From: Thermoplasmata archaeon
GTDB taxonomy: Archaea > Thermoplasmatota > E2 > UBA9212
NCBI GenBank assembly: GCA_013329495.1
Contig: DUKC01000166.1
Coordinates: 164-12,157, forward strand
DNA length: 11,994 bases
Direction of reading: 5' to 3'
Of this stretch, positions 1 to 6,757 are shown one piece after another. Both the position numbers and the translations under genes were made by a program. Position 1 is the first letter of the stretch. Each line of letters begins with the position of its first letter. Below the pieces are notes generated by a model. It was not told the DNA's origin and did not search any database. It saw only the letters and a list, made by a program, of their open reading frames with translations.

Positions 1-18
1 ACCAGTTTATAATAATTC

Positions 19-2589
19 ATGGCAAAAAATGAAAAGCATTTGCCTGGAGATTTTTTAGGTAAAGGCATAGCAAAAGTAATTTCTTCATCTATCAAGCATC
101 CTAAGGTTGTTGTGGTATCCTTTATAATCATAACACTACTTCTCGGAACAGGGCTAAAGGATATGGTATTTCAAACGACCTTTGTCGATTGGCTGCCAGC
201 CAGCGATCCAGACACACAAGCTGCGGACAAGGTTCTGGGAAAGGAGCTCAAAGGGTTTGAGGCAATGGAACTCCTCTTTCCGAAGTTGGATGAGGAGAAG
301 GCAGCTAGGCACGGATGCACCAACATAACAGATGCCGTAGGAATTAGGGCTCAATGGGAGCTTTTCTGTTATATTCAAGATAAGGTTGGCAAAGACGACG
401 AAGGCAACCCAATAGTTAAGCTCCATTGGGGATTGCCTCACTTCATCAATTGGATGAGAGCGGGGGCTCACACTGCGGTCATTCCTGGGGAAGGAGGACG
501 ACCAACTGCCGAGTGGTATGAGCTGCCCGAATCGGATGATGAGATGGCATTCTATGGTGCACTTCTGACAACCCTTTTAACTCAGGCGGCACCGACTGCC
601 ATGCCCATGCTTTCCGGTGGCCCCATGGGAGGAGAAACCTGGCCTTGGTTCTTTTTGATTATAATGTACGAGCCTGTCCCAAGGGAAAGTTACGAGCTGG
701 TCTCATCAGGTTCGATGGAAATTGCCGAAGAAATAAAAGCCGCGATCAAAGAGTATCAAGCTGATTGTGAAGCTGGAAAAATAGAGTATGACATATTTGA
801 CTTTGACGAGCCGAACGAATACATGGGCATGTTAGGTCTGGGCAGCATCATGAAGCACTTCACAGATCTGTCGATGGAGAGTGCGTGGATAGCCATTCCC
901 ATAGTGATTGCAATAGTTGTTTGTCTGCTGTTTGCTTTCAGAAACATTCACACGATGTTTGTGGCACTCATTCCTCTGGTGGCGGGTGCAATATGGATAA
1001 TAGGGGGAATGGGCTGGTTCAAGATTCCAATAGGCGCAGCAAACATTGCATTCATCCCTCTTATTCTGGGCAATGGAATAGATTATTCTTTGCACTCTTT
1101 GGGGGAATACTGCGTCGGAAAAACGAAAGGTTTGAAGGATGATGAAGCCTTAATCCAGATGGGTAAAAGGGCAGGAATTGCGATCAGTCTCGCGACATTG
1201 ACGACAGTGGTAGGACTCTCCATGATGATTTTCTGTGAATCGAGAGCAATGATTATCATGGCAATTACATGCGCTCTCGCAGTGGTGATCTGCACCCTAT
1301 TTGCAATTACATTCATTCCCGCTTTGATAATGTTAAGCAAAAGTGCCAGAAAGGCTGCAACTGCATACAGCCCCGCACCTTGGATTGGAAGAGTGGCAAA
1401 ATGGATAGGCACCCACAAGAAGACTTTCGCGGTTATTTTGATCGTGATAACCTTGGGTTCTGCGGCCAACATAGGAAACCTGAAGTTTATGGTTGATCCG
1501 ATCGGCGGGCTGTTTCCAGAGGATGACTACATCACAGAAGGATATGACTTTGCGATGGGCATATTTGGGGCGCAAGACCCTGAAACTCAACTTGACTTTG
1601 AGATTATAACCCTACAAGCCACAGACGGTCATACACTGACCCATCCAGAGGTCATAGACTATAAGTACAAGCTGGAAGATGAACTCAGAAAAAGTCCGAG
1701 ATGCATCCTTCCAATACTAACGGGATTCTTCAGCTTTGATTGGTATATTGGAGAATACAGGGAACTCAGAGATGGTAACCTGGGATTCTTGTTGACTCTC
1801 GTTGAGAGTCTGTCCGAAGGACGGCCCATGGAAGGTTCCTGTCCGAAGGACCATGAATTGATGGAGCAGTACATAAGCGAGATGAGAGCCGACCCCTACT
1901 GGGAACCGTTTTGGCCTATCATAATGAATGACGAACACACTTTCACTTTCCTTCCGCATTTGGTTGTGGCGCACACGAGCTATGAAGACTCTAAGGCGAT
2001 AAGAGACGAGATCTATCAAGCAATAGAGAGTGCGGAACCTTTAAAGCCCGATTACATCCAAACAAACGTTGTTGGCCTGCGTTCAACAATATACACCTTC
2101 TTGAGTTACTCAATGTTTTATATTACAATACTGTTTACAGTGTCATTAATCGCATTATTTATAATTTCCAGGCTGTTCATTGGGAAATGGAGAGCGGCTA
2201 TTGGCATAACTGTTTCAGCAATAGTAAACGTTATAATATGGCTTGGGCTCTTGGCAATATTTGAGATTGAAATATCGATCGCACTGGTGTTGCCCATAAT
2301 TATTATCACTTCAATCACCTCGGATTATGATATTCACATCATGTGGAATACTCATAAAACTGGGGACCCTGAATACACCTACAACACGGTGGGAAAGGCT
2401 GTGTTCTTCTCGGCCTTGACCGATGGTATAGCCTTTTACCTGTTCAGCTTTTCTCCAATAAAAGGATTTGTCGCGGCACCCATGCTCGGTGTGGCTCTCG
2501 CAATTCTTTGTGGATTCATGGTCTCATTGATGGTTCTGCCATTGTTCATCAAGTGGGAAAAACCCGCAAAAAAAGGGGGTAAAATATGA
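19..2589 (+). CDS. RND/MMPL-family exporter (HAE3-like), 12 TM
   Basis: An 856-residue membrane protein with RND superfamily architecture: one N-terminal TM helix (about 28-46), a large external domain (about 47-287), a bundle of five to six helices (about 288-440), then the same layout again (TM about 468-487, external loop 488-690, helices 691-845). The TM4 motif GNGIDYSLH (351-359) carries the Asp-Tyr pair typical of proton-driven RND/MMPL/Patched-type proteins; the second half has the counterpart TSDYDIH (767-773). These features are visible; proton-coupled export of a hydrophobic or lipid-like substrate is family knowledge, and the substrate is unknown. The ATG start directly precedes a basic N-terminus and TM1, and no later Met would keep TM1. 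No Shine-Dalgarno is seen in the 18 upstream bases, where a TTTATAAT lies only 5 bases before the ATG; the true promoter may be outside the window. Its stop overlaps the start of the next gene, so the two are probably translationally coupled. Confidence 0.93.
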   Translation: MAKNEKHLPGDFLGKGIAKVISSSIKHPKVVVVSFIIITLLLGTGLKDMVFQTTFVDWLPASDPDTQAADKVLGKELKGFEAMELLFPKLDEEKAARHGCTNITDAVGIRAQWELFCYIQDKVGKDDEGNPIVKLHWGLPHFINWMRAGAHTAVIPGEGGRPTAEWYELPESDDEMAFYGALLTTLLTQAAPTAMPMLSGGPMGGETWPWFFLIIMYEPVPRESYELVSSGSMEIAEEIKAAIKEYQADCEAGKIEYDIFDFDEPNEYMGMLGLGSIMKHFTDLSMESAWIAIPIVIAIVVCLLFAFRNIHTMFVALIPLVAGAIWIIGGMGWFKIPIGAANIAFIPLILGNGIDYSLHSLGEYCVGKTKGLKDDEALIQMGKRAGIAISLATLTTVVGLSMMIFCESRAMIIMAITCALAVVICTLFAITFIPALIMLSKSARKAATAYSPAPWIGRVAKWIGTHKKTFAVILIVITLGSAANIGNLKFMVDPIGGLFPEDDYITEGYDFAMGIFGAQDPETQLDFEIITLQATDGHTLTHPEVIDYKYKLEDELRKSPRCILPILTGFFSFDWYIGEYRELRDGNLGFLLTLVESLSEGRPMEGSCPKDHELMEQYISEMRADPYWEPFWPIIMNDEHTFTFLPHLVVAHTSYEDSKAIRDEIYQAIESAEPLKPDYIQTNVVGLRSTIYTFLSYSMFYITILFTVSLIALFIISRLFIGKWRAAIGITVSAIVNVIIWLGLLAIFEIEISIALVLPIIIITSITSDYDIHIMWNTHKTGDPEYTYNTVGKAVFFSALTDGIAFYLFSFSPIKGFVAAPMLGVALAILCGFMVSLMVLPLFIKWEKPAKKGGKI
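1794..1851. repeat. Three small hairpins and a 13-bp direct repeat in the exporter gene
   Basis: GACTCTC-GTT-GAGAGTC (1794-1810) is a perfect 7-bp stem with a 3-base loop. It is followed by two copies of CTGTCCGAAGGAC (1810-1822 and 1839-1851), each holding the small palindrome GTCC-GAA-GGAC. The copies are 29 bases apart, so they are read in different frames (LSEGRP and CPKDH) in the second external loop of the exporter. Confidence 0.6.
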
Positions 2590-3749
2590 AAAAAAAGTTC
2601 GTTGTTTGCCTGGCATTAATAATATCCTGTGCAGTTATTCTGACGGCTGTTCCGCTATCCTCCTCGAAGAACGAAAAGAGTGAAGTTAGTTACTCGATAG
2701 TACGAAAAAGAATAGGAGATACGGATTTGGAAGTTGAATTCGAAAATGAACTCAACATATACAGAGGGGACAATTGCAGCTTTTATGTGAATTTCATTAA
2801 CCACAATGAAAATCTAAGATACGCCATAAACATGGATTTGAAGGGGGCAGACGAAGCATTAAAGAAATCGGTTTTGAAAATGGCCAGTGTTGTCACAGTT
2901 TACCCGAACGATGATGCCCCGTTCATATTTTGGATAGAGCCAACTCAAACTGGAGAGTACGAGTTAAGCCTTGATATAAGCACAAGCTACTTTGGCTCGT
3001 TGCCTTTTGTTGAGGATCTCATTTATGCTCTTCCGACTCTTGCGGGTGCCCTTCCCCCGATCCTGCATGGTCTTCCAGCGATGATTCCGTTTGGTTTAGA
3101 CCACACACTTTATCTTCCCAAGGTTTTGCCGTGGGTGATCACAGATCTTTTAGACTTGCTCTTGGGTATAAAACCTCTGTTTGATGACACCTTTCCTTCA
3201 ATGTGGAAGCATTTTGACTTTGTCGGCTATTTGGTGGTAAAAGGATTGCTGGATTGGATTCCTGACATGCCTGGAGATCTGATGTATTGGATAGAAATCC
3301 TGCCCTGGGCAATCGGGGAGACGACCGAGAGATGGATGGAAAACCTTCCCGCTGCCCTAGGTGAATGGTGGCCTACCGCCTTTGAGGTGATGGATAAGGA
3401 GTACGGAAATTACTCTAAAAAGATTGAGCAGCTTCAACCAGTGGTGAAGGATATGTTCCTTTCGTATGGTTACTACATTCCTGAAGATGCAGCTGGGGTT
3501 TTAGAATCGTTTGCAACTAGCGAATACTGGAACGGACCCAAGTGGCTGAAAGACTTTATGCAGGAATGTGCAGACCATTTGTGGAGGATTGCGGGTAAGA
3601 TGCATGGGGAGCCGCCAGAAAAGCTCAGCGGGACGACATCTTATGTGATCAATGTTAAGGTAATCGAAAAGCCTTTTTCAGTAAAGATAACGGAAGGACT
3701 TGAAAGATGGATTAGCGGATTTACGAGCTTCTTTAGCTACAAGTGGTGA
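2586..3749 (+). CDS. Secreted Trp-rich protein coupled to RND exporter
   Basis: A 387-residue protein I do not recognise. It starts with a clear Sec signal peptide (MKKK, then a hydrophobic core to about residue 24). Residues 33-137 look like an Ig/CARDB-like beta domain (strands around LEVEFENEL, CSFYVNFINH, FIFWIEPTQTGEYELSLDIS). About 138-345 is helical, rich in Trp, Pro and Leu (for example WMENLPAALGEWW), and then a final strand, TSYVINVKVIEK (351-362), resembles the closing strand of the beta domain. So the sandwich may be interrupted by a helical insert of about 200 residues. The ATG overlaps the exporter stop as ATGA, with a GGGGGT ribosome site 5 bases upstream. The overlap suggests an external accessory subunit or substrate acceptor for the exporter; that is inference. 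A Cys at 15 weakly fits a lipobox, but hydrophobic sequence continues after it, so a lipoprotein is unlikely. Confidence 0.88.
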   Translation: MKKKFVVCLALIISCAVILTAVPLSSSKNEKSEVSYSIVRKRIGDTDLEVEFENELNIYRGDNCSFYVNFINHNENLRYAINMDLKGADEALKKSVLKMASVVTVYPNDDAPFIFWIEPTQTGEYELSLDISTSYFGSLPFVEDLIYALPTLAGALPPILHGLPAMIPFGLDHTLYLPKVLPWVITDLLDLLLGIKPLFDDTFPSMWKHFDFVGYLVVKGLLDWIPDMPGDLMYWIEILPWAIGETTERWMENLPAALGEWWPTAFEVMDKEYGNYSKKIEQLQPVVKDMFLSYGYYIPEDAAGVLESFATSEYWNGPKWLKDFMQECADHLWRIAGKMHGEPPEKLSGTTSYVINVKVIEKPFSVKITEGLERWISGFTSFFSYKW

Positions 3750-3756
3750 AGAGCGA

Positions 3757-3770
3757 GATTTTGTTCTTTC
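3757..3770 (+). terminator. T-rich putative terminator after secreted protein gene
   Basis: A T-rich stretch (GATTTTGTTCTTTC) begins 7 bases after the stop of the secreted-protein gene, the kind of oligo-T signal at which archaeal RNA polymerase stops. A weak stem (TCTTTCT at 3765-3771 with AGAAAGA at 3791-3797, 19-base loop) lies beside it. Position between convergent genes fits termination, but the signal is not strong. Confidence 0.3.
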
Positions 3771-3822
3771 TGCGGGACGAACAGAGAGATAGAAAGAGAT
3801 AAGGGGGCATTCAGTCCTAATT

Positions 3823-4035
3823 CTATCTAAAAATTTTTACTAATTGTAATCTTATTTTCCTAAAGTCTTCGGGAGAAACTGGATTCTCTTTAAGATGTCT
3901 TAGGAGAATGGGAAGCATATCTTCGAGAGTCTCTTTTGTCCAATCCCAAGACACTCCCTGTTTCATAAATTTAAATATACCATTCAAGACCACCAGCAAA
4001 TCGGCCGACTTAAAAGGATAGTCCCGCAGATACAT
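3823..4035 (-). CDS. Small hypothetical protein, 70 aa
   Basis: A 70-residue reading frame with no recognised family. The product looks protein-like: an amphipathic helix (SADLLVVLNGIFKFMKQG), a polar turn with WDWTKE, then a Leu-rich helix (LEDMLPILLRHL) and a charged C-terminus ending LVKIFR, stop TAG. There is no Shine-Dalgarno. An A+T-rich AAAATTATTTAAC (minus strand, 4058-4070) is centred about 29 bases upstream of the ATG, which would suit a leaderless transcript. The frame stays open upstream to about 4131 without another ATG, so this may instead be the C-terminal remnant of a longer, decayed gene. It lies downstream of the secreted protein at 4220-4834 on the same strand, 184 bases away, with a likely T-rich stop between them. 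Confidence 0.4.
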   Translation of the reverse strand: MYLRDYPFKSADLLVVLNGIFKFMKQGVSWDWTKETLEDMLPILLRHLKENPVSPEDFRKIRLQLVKIFR

Positions 4036-4057
4036 GGGTAACAGTATGCTGTTTTTT

Positions 4058-4070
4058 GTTAAATAATTTT
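4058..4070 (-). promoter_or_regulatory. Possible TATA element for 70-aa ORF
   Basis: On the minus strand this reads AAAATTATTTAAC. Its centre is about 29 bases from the ATG at 4035, so transcription would begin within a few bases of the start codon. The match to the archaeal TATA consensus is only fair. Confidence 0.25.
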
Positions 4071-4183
4071 CCTTCTGCTCAAGATTTTGAAGTAACGAAT
4101 GCCCAAAAATGAAATGCAGAGATGCTCGAGTTTACAACCTGAATTTGGACAGAAAGGATTTCAGAGATTTTTGGCCGCACCTG

Positions 4184-4195
4184 AATAAAAAATAG
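4184..4195 (-). terminator. T-rich putative terminator of minus-strand secreted gene
   Basis: On the minus strand this reads CTATTTTTTATT and lies about 25 bases beyond the TGA at 4220-4222. An oligo-T run just after a stop is the usual intrinsic signal in archaea. No strong stem-loop is needed or seen. Confidence 0.4.
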
Positions 4196-4219
4196 GGGAG
4201 GTAGGCTGCAAATAAAGGG

Positions 4220-4834
4220 TCATACTGTACGAACTATCATGAAATTGTTTTTCTTTTCACCACAGTATTCTCCGTTTACAAAAAGTTTAGCTATTGTTTG
4301 CCCGGTACTGTTGGTAAGATCGACGTTGGTATTAAACTTAATAGGTCCGATCTTGATTTTTACCTTGAGTCTTGCGAGGTCCTTGTCCATCTCAACCACC
4401 TCGTAGCCCAAAGCTCTAAAATCGTGCACAACCCACTCCGAGTACTCTTTTATGTCCTCAAACTTTATTTTTTCTCCGAGCTCCAGACTGATCCTCCACC
4501 TCTTTTCTCTCTCCACGTCATTGGGAACCCGAGAAGCAAGCCAGTCTGGCAACTGGGAAATGGAGTAACCAGAAAGTGTTGTCACGAACTCGACCCTGAC
4601 ATCTGTTATGGGTACCTCACCCTCGTTCTTGATCCATATGATATCATTCATGTAGTCTCTTAACGAATACTTTTTTGAAACTTCGCCTTTCCCAGTTTCT
4701 GGATTGACTTTCTCCCTCCAAAAGTGCCATTCAACTTTTACATCACTATTTGGAGCGGACAGAGCTTCAAAAGAGGAAGAGGAGACAAGCAGAAAAGAAA
4801 TAAGCAACAGACTGAATAACGCCTTTTTTATCAT
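4220..4834 (-). CDS. Secreted beta-rich hypothetical protein, 204 aa
   Basis: A 204-residue protein of unrecognised family. The N-terminus is a good Sec signal peptide: MIKK, a hydrophobic core (LFSLLLISFLLVSSS) and an Ala-type cleavage site near LSA (25-27). The mature part is beta-rich: DVKVEWHFWR, then IIWIKNEGEVPITDVRVEFVTTLSG (66-89), which resembles Ig/CARDB-like extracytoplasmic domains. A charged middle (105-150) follows, then alternating strands (ARLKVKIKIGPIKFNTNVDL) and a C-terminal segment with one Cys (NGEYCGEKK). No C-terminal anchor is visible, so it is probably exported and free or held by partners. The start is the first ATG after a TATA box with a short leader; no Shine-Dalgarno is seen. 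It sits next to the exporter gene pair but on the opposite strand and is divergent from the gene at 4997. Being a second secreted partner of the exporter is inference only. Confidence 0.85.
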   Translation of the reverse strand: MIKKALFSLLLISFLLVSSSSFEALSAPNSDVKVEWHFWREKVNPETGKGEVSKKYSLRDYMNDIIWIKNEGEVPITDVRVEFVTTLSGYSISQLPDWLASRVPNDVEREKRWRISLELGEKIKFEDIKEYSEWVVHDFRALGYEVVEMDKDLARLKVKIKIGPIKFNTNVDLTNSTGQTIAKLFVNGEYCGEKKNNFMIVRTV

Positions 4835-4865
4835 TTTTAATCATTCGAGTGGATCATTTTTAGGT

Positions 4866-4875
4866 CTATATAAAT
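4866..4875 (-). promoter_or_regulatory. TATA box of minus-strand secreted protein gene
   Basis: The minus strand reads ATTTATATAG, a near-consensus archaeal TATA box, preceded by the A-rich CAAAATACAG as a possible BRE. With usual spacing of about 25 bases, transcription would start near 4845, giving a leader of about ten bases before the ATG at 4834. This fits the lack of a ribosome binding site. Confidence 0.6.
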
Positions 4876-4951
4876 CTGTATTTTGTTTATACTGTTTGTA
4901 TTTAAATTTTAAATTCTATATTAAACTTTCGACAAAAAAAACAGAAGGGAG

Positions 4952-4968
4952 CGAAAAGAATATTAATA
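4952..4968 (+). promoter_or_regulatory. Possible BRE/TATA for gene at 4997
   Basis: CGAAAAGAATATTAATA has an A-rich BRE-like part followed by a TATA-like part. The expected transcription start is near 4990, just ahead of the GAGAGG ribosome site (4988-4993). The 162-base divergent gap also holds other A+T-rich words, so the choice is uncertain. Confidence 0.3.
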
Positions 4969-4996
4969 GACAAAATATTTTAAAATAGAGAGGAAC

Positions 4997-5455
4997 ATGA
5001 AAACAAACGTAAAAGAAATTGCTGAATCTTCTAGCAAATTATTGGAAAAAGTTTCAGATGAAGAAATGGCAAATGAACTCTTAGAGATATTGAGAGATGC
5101 CTTGGAGAGTAGTGAATCACGAGAAAATGTAGAGTTTTTTGTCTCCCGTCTGCCTCACCTGATTGACACAATTGCATTCTTTGTCACCCCGGAACTTCTG
5201 AGGGCAACAAAAAATTTTTTGAAAGATGAAAGGGTGAAGAGGGGCAGGAATTCTATTTTGTCTGGAGTTAAATTTCTTTTTGAACTTTCAGATGCATGGC
5301 CAGTCGTGGCTGGAGTGATCTCCCCACTAATGAAAGAAGCATTGGAAGACAAAGGGATAAAGGACAATCTCGCGAACATTATCGAATCCCTCGGAGTGAT
5401 AGTTGAAGAAGGAAAGGATGCAATATTGCTAAAAATGGAGAAAAAAAGTGGATAA
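4997..5455 (+). CDS. Helical-repeat protein, DUF1641-like (copy A)
   Basis: A 152-residue, wholly helical, soluble protein. It contains three units about 40 residues apart: LRDALESSESRENVEFF (32-48), NFLKDERVKRGRNSIL (73-88) and ALEDKGIKDNLANIIESLG (115-133). Each has a helix, an acidic turn of the type (D/E)x(K/R)xxK/R, and a second helix. The 162-residue protein at 9801 has the same layout and aligns best in the last two units (VTPELLRATKNFLKDERVKRG with LTPDATEGIVKLLQDKRTKEG; KDNLANIIESLG with KDALANMTKSMG), so the two are paralogs. The pattern resembles DUF1641 proteins, known as partners of redox enzymes such as formate dehydrogenase; that link is from memory and the function is open. 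A GAGAGG site lies 3 bases before the ATG. The gene ends inside the start of the pyruvyl transferase gene (8-bp overlap), so the two are co-translated. Confidence 0.85.
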   Translation: MKTNVKEIAESSSKLLEKVSDEEMANELLEILRDALESSESRENVEFFVSRLPHLIDTIAFFVTPELLRATKNFLKDERVKRGRNSILSGVKFLFELSDAWPVVAGVISPLMKEALEDKGIKDNLANIIESLGVIVEEGKDAILLKMEKKSG

Positions 5456-6713
5456 ACTCAAGGTCTTATGCTTTGGCTACAATGGGACTAACAACACAGG
5501 ATCCGAAGCAAAACTCTTAACAACCATCGCAGACTTGAGAGAAGCTCTGGGAGAAAAAATAGAGAAGATAGGAGTTCTATCATTCGGTAGATATGACCTT
5601 AGGAGATATATAAAAGACGAAAACATAGAGATATATCCGATAACCCCACTGGGTACTAACGGTCCTTTAAATTTGTTAAGAATAATTGATGAGGGGTATA
5701 ACATCTTGATTTTGTCTGAAGGATCCACTTTCATAGACCACTTCTCGGATGTGTTTATCTGGATATTTATGCTGGCTGCGAGACTGCAAAAACTAAGAGG
5801 GGGGAAGGTCGTGGCTTATGCGAATGACTGCGGGCACCTGAAAGAGCATAACCAGAGGGGTTTGAAAAAAACATTAAATGAATCGATTGATCTGATAATG
5901 CTGAGAAATCCAGATGCAAAGAAGAGGATGGAAGAATACGGAGTCAAGAAAAAGATACACCTAACCGCTGATGATGCCTACTTGTATCCTTTGCCTGACG
6001 AGAACTACAGAAAAAAGATCTTGAACAAGCTGAAGCTTGACCCGAAAAAGAAGCCGATAATAACGCTCGCTCTGAAAGAATTTTTCTGGTGGCCGGTCAC
6101 GTTTCACCTGCACGGACCGGAAAAGGATCTGTATGTTCCCACCGCGTATCAGACCTGGACACCTGAGGGAAAAGAAAATAGTGAGAGATTTAAGAGAGAG
6201 CTTACCCAATACGCTGATTATCTGGTTGAGAGATTCAATGCCAACATTCTACTCGTAGGCATGGAAGGAATGGACTGCCCAGTATCAAAAGAAGTTTATG
6301 AGCGGATGAAACACAAATCAGAGGGGAGATACATACCGAGTCACAAGTACGATGTGAATGACATTAAGAGCCTGCTGTGCAGTTCAAAATATCTTGTAAC
6401 AACCAGATATCATGCATCGGTTCTCTCTTCGTCTGCGGGTGTTCCTGCCATCGCGATATCTTCAGACACCAGACTTGAAGCTGTGTTCAGGGAGCTGGGA
6501 ATGACGGACCTTTACGTAGATTATGTGAAGCATCCAAATCCGTTTCCCAACGTAGAAAATCTGTACGAGCTGTTGCTGGACAAAACAGACAAAATGGTCA
6601 AGAGAGAGGGAGAGCTTCGCAAGAGAATTTTGAAGGCTGATGGGGATTTCGTTTCTAGAGCGAAGAAAAATCAAGAGATTTTTAGTGAGTGGGCTGGCAG
6701 AACGTTTAAATAA
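5448..6713 (+). CDS. Polysaccharide pyruvyl transferase family protein
   Basis: A 421-residue cytosolic protein with the PF04230 layout: an N-terminal Rossmann-like half beginning KVLCFGYNGTNNTGSEA (5-21, the loop after the first strand), then SEGSTFI (90-96), YANDCGH (124-130) and MLRNPDAKKRMEEYGV (151-166) as in the family's central region, and the hallmark C-terminal motif TTRYHASVLSSSAGVPAIAI (318-337) with the conserved R-x-H (R320, H322). Family members move a pyruvyl (ketal) group from phosphoenolpyruvate to sugars of cell-surface polymers; some act on other sugar polymers, so the acceptor here is unknown. The start is GTG: an in-frame stop lies 18 bases upstream, the Rossmann strand begins at residue 5, and TGGAG (5436-5440) gives correct spacing. 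The start overlaps the end of the helical-repeat gene by 8 bp. It points to surface glycan or glycolipid work in this locus. Confidence 0.88.
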   Translation: MDKLKVLCFGYNGTNNTGSEAKLLTTIADLREALGEKIEKIGVLSFGRYDLRRYIKDENIEIYPITPLGTNGPLNLLRIIDEGYNILILSEGSTFIDHFSDVFIWIFMLAARLQKLRGGKVVAYANDCGHLKEHNQRGLKKTLNESIDLIMLRNPDAKKRMEEYGVKKKIHLTADDAYLYPLPDENYRKKILNKLKLDPKKKPIITLALKEFFWWPVTFHLHGPEKDLYVPTAYQTWTPEGKENSERFKRELTQYADYLVERFNANILLVGMEGMDCPVSKEVYERMKHKSEGRYIPSHKYDVNDIKSLLCSSKYLVTTRYHASVLSSSAGVPAIAISSDTRLEAVFRELGMTDLYVDYVKHPNPFPNVENLYELLLDKTDKMVKREGELRKRILKADGDFVSRAKKNQEIFSEWAGRTFK

Positions 6714-6722
6714 GTATAAAAG
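6705..6722 (+). promoter_or_regulatory. Possible TATA element before DUF362 operon
   Basis: TTTAAATAAGTATAAAAG spans the end of the pyruvyl transferase gene and the 44-base gap. TATAAAAG (6715-6722) would place the transcription start near 6744, with the AGAGGGAG ribosome site at the very start of the mRNA. It could give the DUF362 group its own promoter, or the genes could be read through. Confidence 0.35.
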
Positions 6723-6757
6723 AATTAGAGAAAAAGAATATAAAAGAGGGAGTTGAA

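Larger units (their letters stand above)
4036..4219. other. Gap with short unassigned frames, possible gene remnant
   Basis: This 184-base stretch on the minus-strand side has no clear gene. The minus frame of the 70-residue ORF stays open to 4131 without a start codon. On the plus strand, an ATG at 4109 opens a 28-codon frame with a protein-like composition (KCRDARVYNLNLDRKDFRDF), followed by GGGGAGG with no start codon nearby. Together they hint at decayed coding sequence but prove nothing. Confidence 0.3.

Noticed and set aside
2620..2640. Lipobox-like Cys15 in the secreted partner of the exporter
   Set aside because: Hydrophobic sequence continues for about nine residues after the Cys, so the signal peptide is better read as an ordinary Sec type.
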